A stretch of 20,171 nucleotides of DNA. Origin: Bacteroidota bacterium. Its GTDB lineage: Bacteria; Bacteroidota; Ignavibacteria; Ignavibacteriales; Ignavibacteriaceae. The position numbers and the translations under genes are program-made. The notes under the pieces were generated by a model, which searched no databases, was not told the DNA's origin, and saw only the letters and a list, made by a program, of their open reading frames with translations. Below are positions 14,455-20,171 of this stretch, one piece after another (the first letter of the stretch is position 1; the number at the start of each line of letters is the position of its first letter). The stretch spans positions 1 through 20,171 of the forward strand of contig JAJYCM010000021.1 of NCBI GenBank assembly GCA_021778375.1, given 5' to 3'.

Positions 14455-17400
14455 ATGTTAGAAAAAATAATAGAGTATTCAGTTAAGAACAGATTTCTTG
14501 TAATACTTGCAGTGGTTTTCTTGATGGGCTGGGGAATTTATTCCTTGTACAATATACCCGTAGATGCAATACCGGATTTAAGTGATGTTCAAGTAATTAT
14601 CTACACAAAATATGAAGGGCAATCACCTCAAATAGTTGAAGACCAGGTAACTTATCCGCTTACAACAGCTCTGGTATCGGTACCGGGGGCAAAGGTAGTA
14701 AGAGGATATTCCTTCTTCGGGTATTCACTAGTTTATGTAATATTCAAAGACGGTACAGATATTTATTGGGCACGAAGCAGAGTGCTAGAATATCTTAACT
14801 ACGCAACAAAAAGATTACCTAATAATGTCGTACCTACATTAGGGCCCGATGCTACAGGGGTTGGGTGGGTGTTTGAATATACTCTTTCCTCAAAAAAACG
14901 GTCGCTTGCAGATCTTCGTACAATACAAGATTGGTACTTAAAATATCAGCTTAGTTCAGTTCCCGGTGTTGCTGAAGTTGCAAGCATAGGCGGGTTTGTG
15001 AAACAATATCAAGTTACAGTCGATCCTGCAAAATTATTAGCTTATAATATCCCTCTAAGCGATGTTGAAATGGCAATAAAGAAATCCAACAATGATGTCG
15101 GCGGCGAAACTATTGAAATGGGTGAATCGGAATTTATGATAAGAGGATTGGGATATATAAAATCAATTCAAGATGTGGAAAATATCCCTGTAAAGATTGA
15201 TAAGAAAACGAACACACCCGTTTACATAAAAGATATCGCTAATGTTGCCTACGGGCCTGAAATGCGACGGGGCATTGCAGAATCTGACGGCAAGGGAGAG
15301 ACAGTAGGCGGAATAATTGTAATGCGATACGGAGAAAATGCGCTTTCGGTTATTGAAGGAGTTAAAAAGAAACTTGCGGAATTAAAACAAGGGCTTCCAC
15401 CGGATGTAAAGATTACACCGGTTTATGATCGTTCCGGACTAATTGAAAACGCAATTAATACTTTAAAGGACAAGCTAATTGAGGAAATACTGATTGTAGC
15501 ATTAGTTTGTATTTTGTTTCTGATGCATTTCCGCAGTGCCTTTGTGGCAATTTTTACGCTTCCTACAGCTATCTTAATGGCTTTTATTGTAATGAGAGCG
15601 CAAGGAATAAATGCTAATATAATGTCTCTCGGCGGCATCGCAATTGCCATCGGGGCTATGGTAGACGCTGCAATAATAATGATAGAAAACGCCCACAAGC
15701 ATATTGAGCATGATATGCTTAAACCTCCGGAGCATAGACAGGACAGGTGGCAATTGATAATTGAAGCTTCAAAGGAAGTTGGCCCGTCTTTATTCTATTC
15801 ATTGTTAGTAATAACGGTATCCTTTATACCGATATTCACCATGCAAGCCCAGGAAGGGAAATTATTCAAGCCGCTGGCTTTTACTAAGACATATTCTATG
15901 GCAGCGGCGGCAATCCTTTCAATTACGCTTGTTCCGGTGTTAATGGGTTATTGGATTCGCGGAAATATTAAGCCAGAAGGAAAAAATCCTATCAATAGGT
16001 TCTTAATTAAAATTTATCATCCTGTAGTAAACTTCGTAATAAAGCATTGGAAATTTGTTATCCTGACAACACTTGTTTTGATGGGACTAACATATATTCC
16101 GTTTTCACAACTCGGCAGCGAGTTCATGCCGCCGCTATACGAAGGCGATCTGCTTTATATGCCGACAACATTACCGGGGATATCTATAACTAAGGCAAAA
16201 GAATTGCTACAGCAGACAGATAAGATAATAGCCTCCTTCCCTGAGGTGCATCATGTGTTTGGCAAGATTGGTAGAGCTGAAACTGCAACTGACCCAGCTG
16301 GTCTCGATATGATGGAAACAACTATTATGCTTAAGCCGGAAAGTCAGTGGCCTAAAGGAATGACTGTAAAAAAGCTTATCGATAAAATGAACCAGTCTAT
16401 AAATTTCCCCGGCGTTACAAATGCATGGACAATGCCGATTAAAACAAGAACAGACATGCTAAGCACCGGGATTAAAACTCCGGTCGGAATCAAAATCTCA
16501 GGTCCTAACCTGGATACTTTGCAGGCAATCGGAGAGCGCGTTGAAGCTGTTATGAGAAATGTTCCCGGCACTCTTAGCGCTTTTGCGGAAAGAACAGTAG
16601 GCGGAAATTACGTGGATATAAATATTAACCGCCAGGAAGCAGCAAGATACGGTCTTACAATTCAAGATGTTGAAGATGTTATTCAATCAGCTATGGGCGG
16701 AATGAACGTAACAACTACTGTAGAAGGTCTGGAAAGATTTCCGATCAATTTAAGATATGGACGCGAACAAAGAGATAATATTGAAGACTTAAAAAGAGTA
16801 CTTGTTCCAACTCCAACGGGAGCGCAAGTTCCGATGGGACAGCTTGCAGATTTCACAGTACACAAAGGACCGATGGTTATTAAAACTGAAGGTACAATAC
16901 CGAATGCATGGGTTTATGTGGATCTCAAAACTTCAGATATTGGTACTTATGTAAAAAATGCTCAAAGAATTGTAGCACAAAAGATAAAACTACCTACCGG
17001 GTACAACCTTGTTTGGAGCGGCGAATTTGAATATATGCAGCACGCCGATAAACGTTTGATGGTTGTTATACCGATGACATTATTTATTATTTTCTTAATC
17101 ATCTATTTAAATACAAAATCGTTAAAGAAGGTTGCTATCATTTTCCTAGCAGTCCCGTTTTCTCTTGTCGGTACTTTCTGGCTGCTATTTATATTGGGAT
17201 ACAACCTAAGTATTGCAGTATGGGTAGGTATTATCGCACTTGCCGGGCTTGATGCAGAGACCGGAGTTGTAATGCTTCTATATCTCGATGTTGCATACAA
17301 AGAATGGCAAGACAAAGGTATGATGAGAGGTATTAAAGACTTGATTGAGGCAATTCATCATGGGGCAGTAAAAAGAGTACGCCCTAAAATAATGACCGCC

Positions 17401-17607
17401 TCTGTAATAGTGGCAGGCTTAATCCCAATTATGTGGAGCAATGGCGCGGGTGCAGATGTAATGAAGAGAATCGCAGCGCCTATGCTTGGCGGTGTTGTTA
17501 CTTCGGTGTTGATGGAACTTGCGGTTTACCCGGTTATCTATTACCTGTGGAAATCATATGAACTTAAAAAAGAAGCTAAACAAAAAGGATTAGTTTTAGA
17601 AAAATAA
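14455..17607 (+). CDS. cusA: CusA-like heavy-metal RND efflux pump (Cu(I)/Ag(I) type)
   Basis: This 1050-residue inner-membrane proton antiporter has the full RND length, with twelve expected membrane segments and two large periplasmic loops. Met569 (LLYMPTT), Met619 (LDMMETT) and Met668 (TDMLSTGIK) keep the spacing of the E. coli CusA metal triad Met573/623/672 with a constant offset of four. This argues strongly for monovalent Cu/Ag over Zn/Co/Ni. The proton relay is represented by Asp404 (AMVDAAIIMIENAHKH) and Glu935 (GLDAETGVVML). A GGAG site lies nine bases before the ATG, 42 bases after cusB. A strong perfect hairpin follows the stop, so the main transcript may end or be processed there before the small downstream genes. 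The call is secure. Confidence 0.95.
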   Translation: MLEKIIEYSVKNRFLVILAVVFLMGWGIYSLYNIPVDAIPDLSDVQVIIYTKYEGQSPQIVEDQVTYPLTTALVSVPGAKVVRGYSFFGYSLVYVIFKDGTDIYWARSRVLEYLNYATKRLPNNVVPTLGPDATGVGWVFEYTLSSKKRSLADLRTIQDWYLKYQLSSVPGVAEVASIGGFVKQYQVTVDPAKLLAYNIPLSDVEMAIKKSNNDVGGETIEMGESEFMIRGLGYIKSIQDVENIPVKIDKKTNTPVYIKDIANVAYGPEMRRGIAESDGKGETVGGIIVMRYGENALSVIEGVKKKLAELKQGLPPDVKITPVYDRSGLIENAINTLKDKLIEEILIVALVCILFLMHFRSAFVAIFTLPTAILMAFIVMRAQGINANIMSLGGIAIAIGAMVDAAIIMIENAHKHIEHDMLKPPEHRQDRWQLIIEASKEVGPSLFYSLLVITVSFIPIFTMQAQEGKLFKPLAFTKTYSMAAAAILSITLVPVLMGYWIRGNIKPEGKNPINRFLIKIYHPVVNFVIKHWKFVILTTLVLMGLTYIPFSQLGSEFMPPLYEGDLLYMPTTLPGISITKAKELLQQTDKIIASFPEVHHVFGKIGRAETATDPAGLDMMETTIMLKPESQWPKGMTVKKLIDKMNQSINFPGVTNAWTMPIKTRTDMLSTGIKTPVGIKISGPNLDTLQAIGERVEAVMRNVPGTLSAFAERTVGGNYVDININRQEAARYGLTIQDVEDVIQSAMGGMNVTTTVEGLERFPINLRYGREQRDNIEDLKRVLVPTPTGAQVPMGQLADFTVHKGPMVIKTEGTIPNAWVYVDLKTSDIGTYVKNAQRIVAQKIKLPTGYNLVWSGEFEYMQHADKRLMVVIPMTLFIIFLIIYLNTKSLKKVAIIFLAVPFSLVGTFWLLFILGYNLSIAVWVGIIALAGLDAETGVVMLLYLDVAYKEWQDKGMMRGIKDLIEAIHHGAVKRVRPKIMTASVIVAGLIPIMWSNGAGADVMKRIAAPMLGGVVTSVLMELAVYPVIYYLWKSYELKKEAKQKGLVLEK

Positions 17608-17615
17608 TTTCCCGT

Positions 17616-17638
17616 AGCACAGACTATCAGTCTGTGCT
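17616..17638 (+). terminator. Perfect 10-bp hairpin after cusA
   Basis: AGCACAGACT (17616-17625) and AGTCTGTGCT (17629-17638) are perfect inverted arms around ATC, eight bases after the cusA stop. No T-run follows, so it is not a canonical intrinsic terminator. It may be a REP-like palindrome that stabilises the tolC-cusB-cusA part of the message relative to the downstream genes. Confidence 0.6.
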
Positions 17639-17679
17639 GCTATAATTAAAAATGTTTCAAAAATATTGAGGTTTTAAAT

Positions 17680-17778
17680 ATGAAATACATAGTCCCAATA
17701 GCTGCAGTAGCATTATTTGTTTTTTCCCTATGGAGAAAATTTAAGAAAGCTTCGAATGGGAAAGACTGCTGTAGATAA
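17680..17778 (+). CDS. 32-residue single-span membrane peptide ending in Cys-Cys
   Basis: A very short open frame begins at ATG 17680 after TTGAGG, well spaced as a ribosome site. The peptide has one hydrophobic segment (about residues 3-18, YIVPIAAVALFVFSLW), then a basic stretch RKFKKASNGK and a C-terminal DCCR. The basic side should face the cytoplasm, placing the Cys pair near the inner surface. The layout resembles small Cys-rich membrane proteins found with metal transporters such as FeoB in Bacteroidota, but I do not know a named family for it. It lies 72 bases after cusA and 55 before the secreted metal-binding protein gene. A role in passing Cu(I) to CusA is a guess. Coding status is supported by the ribosome site, the plausible membrane topology and the context, not by homology. 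Confidence 0.6.
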   Translation: MKYIVPIAAVALFVFSLWRKFKKASNGKDCCR

Positions 17779-17833
17779 AAAATAAGATTACTTTAATCAC
17801 CAACTAATAAAAAATATATAAGGAGTACTTAAA

Positions 17834-18247
17834 ATGTCAAACAAAATGCAATCGCCTTTTACGGTGAAAACCAATACAGTAAAAATCCTGTTTCTTTCTT
17901 TTATCGTGTTTTTAACTGCGGCTTCTTTGTCGTATGCACAGGATGCTGCAAAAGGCAAAACCACACAACACGAAATGAAAATGGATAAGAATATGAAGAT
18001 GGGTAAGAAAGGAAATATCAAAGAAATGATGAAAGGAAATCATTCCTCCCCTGTAGTCTACAAAGGAGTGATTAATCTGAAGTCCATTGACGATAATAAA
18101 GACGGTAAGATATACCAATGCCCGATGGATTTTAATGTTTTATCCGATAAGCCTGGAGTCGATCCAAAATGCGGTATGAAGCTAAAAGAAGTTACGCTGA
18201 GTAAAGCAAAAAGTAATCTTATTAAACATGGATTTAAAGTTAAGTAA
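17834..18247 (+). CDS. Secreted Met/His-rich protein with heavy-metal-binding domain
   Basis: This 137-residue exported protein has a signal peptide (core ILFLSFIVFLTAASLSYA, about 18-35). A Met/His/Lys-rich linker follows (HEMKMDKNMKMGKK, MMKGNH; 46-70). The C-terminal part carries a heavy-metal-binding domain of the YxCPM...PGxxPKCGMxL type, with Cys96, Met98, Cys113 and Met115. The usual CPMHP is CPMDF here, so the His ligand is replaced. The domain is the Cys-containing counterpart of the Met-only segments at the CusB N terminus. It probably binds Cu(I) or Ag(I) in the periplasm and may replace CusF as the chaperone for the pump (inference). A strong AAGGAG ribosome site lies nine bases upstream of ATG 17834. 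Confidence 0.82.
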   Translation: MSNKMQSPFTVKTNTVKILFLSFIVFLTAASLSYAQDAAKGKTTQHEMKMDKNMKMGKKGNIKEMMKGNHSSPVVYKGVINLKSIDDNKDGKIYQCPMDFNVLSDKPGVDPKCGMKLKEVTLSKAKSNLIKHGFKVK

Positions 18248-18315
18248 GCTCACCAATTGCAAAAAGTATGTATAAAGATATTTATAATGTATATAAAAAT
18301 AATTGAGGTAAGTTT

Positions 18316-18840
18316 ATGAAATATTTAATAGGCGGAGGTTCCGTTATAGCAGCTTTTATTATTGGATATCTTATTTTCATCTATTCCGGTATATATAATA
18401 TAAGTGCAATGGTTCCTCACGACAAGCTGACTTTATGGATGATGAATACCGTGAGAGATAATTCAATTATGCATAATGCAAATAATGATCTCAAAGCTCC
18501 GGATCTTTCCGATTCATCCTTAGTAAAGATGGGCTTTATTCATTACAGAGAAATGTGCGTAGGCTGTCACGGCGCTCCGGGCATTGAGCAGAGTGAAATA
18601 GCAAAAGGACTTTATCCTCATCCTCCTTTGCTTTCAAGAGCAGCTAAGGATTGGACCCCACAGCAGCTTTTTTGGATAACCAAAAACGGTTTAAAGATGA
18701 CGGGTATGCCGGCATTCGGTCCAACGCACTCTGACGAGATGATTTGGGCTATCGTTGCTTTTACTAAAAAGCTTCCAACGTTGACTAAAAAACAATATCA
18801 AACTCTTGATAATGAAACTAAAGGCGAAAGCGATGAATAA
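18316..18840 (+). CDS. Membrane-anchored cytochrome c (mono-heme)
   Basis: The protein has 174 residues with an uncleaved N-terminal membrane segment (about 4-24) and a periplasmic cytochrome c domain. The heme site is CVGCH (Cys81, Cys84, His85). The distal ligand is probably Met131 in MTGMPAFG; Met128 is the alternative. The opening SGIYNISAMVPHDKLTLWMM resembles the leader of cytochromes c that I recall beside heavy-metal efflux genes in other bacteria. It may move electrons to or from a copper-handling redox step, but nothing in the sequence identifies the partner. It follows the metal-binding protein gene by 68 bases, with TTGAGGT as ribosome site, and is the last gene of the run. Confidence 0.88.
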   Translation: MKYLIGGGSVIAAFIIGYLIFIYSGIYNISAMVPHDKLTLWMMNTVRDNSIMHNANNDLKAPDLSDSSLVKMGFIHYREMCVGCHGAPGIEQSEIAKGLYPHPPLLSRAAKDWTPQQLFWITKNGLKMTGMPAFGPTHSDEMIWAIVAFTKKLPTLTKKQYQTLDNETKGESDE

Positions 18841-19277
18841 CCTTGAAGTTGGCTCTCAATAATAAGTAACTTTAATATAAACAAACTAATAATAATTCTA
18901 TATCTTTTTTCAATTGCTGTTTTATTATTCCTTACAATACTCTGAAACGATATTTGGGTGTCCATACTATATGTTAATAACATCTATATATTACATGGCT
19001 TAATTTCTTAAATTTATTCATAACTTAATTTTAGTATTTTCACGTCATAGCCAAAAGGACATCACATCCTTCGAAGAAGGTGGATTTCTGAGTTACATTA
19101 AGGGTATTTCTAAAAACTAAATAAAATAAACTTTCTTCATGAATAACCTTCTTGTCTTTTTCCTCTTTTCACTAAACTCATCATTTGAGACGATATCTTT
19201 ATTCATGTTATTCTAACAAAATAAAATTTATTAATAACCGGGCAAACAAACCTTCGCATGAATAATTCTATCTCGTT

Positions 19278-19310
19278 TTTTGCTTTTATCCTGTCGTTTT
19301 ATTAATATTC
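19278..19310 (+). promoter_or_regulatory. Possible Bacteroidota-type promoter of the ArsR-rhodanese gene
   Basis: TTTTGC (19278-19283) resembles the -33 TTTG box and TAATATTC (19303-19310) the -7 TAnnTTTG box, with two mismatches. The 19-base spacer is the expected one. The -7 box abuts the palindrome, so a repressor bound there would block this promoter. This is a weak call. Confidence 0.3.
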
Positions 19311-19330
19311 AATTATTCAATTGAATAATT
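19311..19330. promoter_or_regulatory. Perfect 20-bp palindrome, candidate ArsR operator
   Basis: AATTATTCAATTGAATAATT is a perfect palindrome ending 15 bases before the start of the ArsR-rhodanese gene. The ATTCAA...TTGAAT halves resemble operators of ArsR/SmtB-family repressors. TATTCAAT is also repeated in tandem at 19306-19313 and 19314-19321. Autoregulation is the simple expectation for this family. Confidence 0.65.
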
Positions 19331-19345
19331 TATTAAGATGATATT

Positions 19346-20005
19346 ATGACAGGCAGAGAATTCAAAGATGTAACATTCCAGCATCTGGCAAATGTTGCAA
19401 CTGCGTTCGCAAGTCCAAAACGGCTGGAAATTATAGATCTACTTTCACAAGGCGAGAAAGATGTGGACTCTTTAACTAAAGAGACAAATATGAATTTTGC
19501 AAACACATCGCGACATCTGCAAATCCTAAAGAATGTGAAGATTGTCCAAAGCAGAAAAGAAGGCGTCCGGGTCATCTATTACCTAACTAATGATGAGGTA
19601 ATTAAGTGCTGGAAAAACTTACAATATTTAGCCGAGCAAAATGTTGCTGAATTAAGAGAAATTATAAAATCATTCCTTGAAGAAAGAAGCGTATTGAAAC
19701 CGATTTCCCTAAAAGAATTGCGATCAAAAATTAAAAGCGATGATGTTACAATAATTGATGTTCGTCCCAAGGAAGAATACATGAACGGGCATCTGCCGGG
19801 CGCTGTTTCTATTCCTATGTCTGAATTAAAAAGCAAGATAAAAAATTTATCCGGAAGTAAAGAAATTATAGCATACTGCCGCGGTAAATATTGCGTAATG
19901 GCTCCCGAAGCGGCAAAAATATTAAATAAAAAAGGATTTAATACAACGATTATTCAAGACGATACTAATAGCTGGCGGTTTGCAGGATTTGAAGTTGAAA
20001 CTTGA
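19346..20005 (+). CDS. ArsR-family regulator fused to a rhodanese domain
   Basis: The protein has 219 residues. Residues 1-115 form a winged-helix ArsR domain (SPKRLEIIDLLSQGEKDVDSL, recognition helix TSRHLQILKNVKIVQSRKEG, wing GVRVIYYL). Residues 118-219 form a rhodanese domain (DVRPKEEYMNGHLPGAVSIP) with active loop CRGKYC (Cys178, Cys183). The ArsR half lacks the ELCVCD metal box of classical metal sensors and has one cysteine, Cys88. Sensing may therefore use the rhodanese thiols, for persulfide, sulfane sulfur or bound metal; this is inference. The length fits other ArsR-rhodanese fusions. It lies just after a perfect palindrome, so it probably represses itself, and it may control the metal genes upstream. 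A further gene begins seven bases after its stop. Confidence 0.9.
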   Translation: MTGREFKDVTFQHLANVATAFASPKRLEIIDLLSQGEKDVDSLTKETNMNFANTSRHLQILKNVKIVQSRKEGVRVIYYLTNDEVIKCWKNLQYLAEQNVAELREIIKSFLEERSVLKPISLKELRSKIKSDDVTIIDVRPKEEYMNGHLPGAVSIPMSELKSKIKNLSGSKEIIAYCRGKYCVMAPEAAKILNKKGFNTTIIQDDTNSWRFAGFEVET

Positions 20006-20012
20006 AATTAAT

Positions 20013-20171
20013 ATGGAAGCTGAATTATACAAATTAATTGCTGCGCTTTTTTCCGATTCTGAAAACACACAAATATTATGTTCAATCTATGAAAATGAAG
20101 TAACAATGGATGCAATACCTGATCTTTTAAATTTAACTAAAGATGAAGTGATAAAGAAATTGGAATTACTC
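20013..20171 (+). CDS. Start of an unrecognised gene, cut by window edge
   Basis: An open frame from ATG 20013 runs 53 codons to the window end without a stop. It starts seven bases after the ArsR-rhodanese stop, so the two are probably co-transcribed. The visible peptide (MEAELYKLIAALFSDSENTQ, then ILCSIYENEVTMDAIPDLLN and LTKDEVIKKLELL) is acidic and predicted helical, with a rhythm compatible with a winged-helix DNA-binding domain (ILCSIYENEVTMDAIPDLLNL). That would make it a second regulator. I do not recognise a family, and the fragment is too short to assign. Confidence 0.6.
   Translation, partial: MEAELYKLIAALFSDSENTQILCSIYENEVTMDAIPDLLNLTKDEVIKKLELL

Larger units (their letters stand above)
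18841..19345. promoter_or_regulatory. 505-base AT-rich gap with repeated CATGAATAA boxes before the ArsR gene
   Basis: No gene is supported here. CATGAATAA occurs at 19138-19146 and 19257-19265, and on the other strand at 19199-19207, about 58-61 bases apart, and the palindrome at 19311-19330 carries the same TGAATAA core. A weak hairpin CCTTC-GAA-GAAGG is at 19068-19080. The region looks like a complex regulatory zone for the ArsR-rhodanese gene. Confidence 0.45.

Noticed and set aside
15423..15698. Long minus-strand frames inside cusA and the kinase gene
   Set aside because: They are shadows of strongly supported plus-strand genes and show no independent motif or ribosome site.
19042..19092. 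Decayed copy of the GTCAT...TCGA palindrome in the gap before the ArsR gene
   Set aside because: Only GTCATA and GGATTTCT are shared and the ends do not pair; too little to assign it to the repeat family.

Overview
The window is AT-rich (protein-coding strands heavy in A/T-ending codons), has compact overlapping gene junctions, and reads like a chromosome segment of a Bacteroidota/Ignavibacteriota-type bacterium. That placement is an inference from the HYC/CC/PP secreted protein, the many-PAS soluble hybrid kinase, the EI-HPr pair beside isoprenoid genes, and GTCATTTCGA-type intergenic palindromes. No rRNA, tRNA, CRISPR array, transposase or phage gene was found.

Left block (1-4026, minus strand): a tight operon reading right to left, fni (type 2 isopentenyl-diphosphate isomerase), a trans-type polyprenyl diphosphate synthase, ptsH (HPr) and ptsI (Enzyme I, cut by the window edge). 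Junctions overlap by 4, 1 and 4 bases, so isoprenoid precursor synthesis and the general PTS phosphorelay are probably translated from one message. Facing away from it is an MFS sugar-type transporter of the SLC45/GPH kind (4264-5772).

Middle (5773-6600): about 830 bases without a credible gene, holding an array of imperfect palindromes with GTCAT(A/T)TCGA-like ends and a 53-bp direct repeat. Then comes a 1270-residue soluble hybrid histidine kinase (receiver, six PAS, HisKA, HATPase, receiver) followed by a stand-alone receiver protein closely resembling the kinase's own C-terminal receiver.

Right block (10984-20171, plus strand): a copper/silver-type heavy-metal island. In order: a secreted Cys/Met-rich HYC/CC/PP protein; a TolC-family outer membrane factor; a CusB-like adaptor with two metal-binding motifs in tandem; a CusA-like HME-RND pump carrying the three-methionine metal site; a 32-residue membrane peptide ending in Cys-Cys; a secreted Met/His-rich protein with a CPM...CGM heavy-metal-binding domain; a membrane-anchored cytochrome c; then, after 505 bases of non-coding DNA, an ArsR-rhodanese regulator and the start of another gene. 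The pump would move Cu(I)/Ag(I) out through the envelope, with the small and secreted Met/Cys-rich proteins as candidate metal carriers in place of CusF. No CusRS, CopA or CopZ is visible.

The most interesting regulatory signal is a perfect 20-bp palindrome (AATTATTCAATTGAATAATT) just upstream of the ArsR-rhodanese gene, preceded by three copies of CATGAATAA at roughly 60-bp spacing. Eleven bases of the palindrome recur upstream of the tolC-cusB-cusA operon, suggesting (inference) that the ArsR protein controls both.
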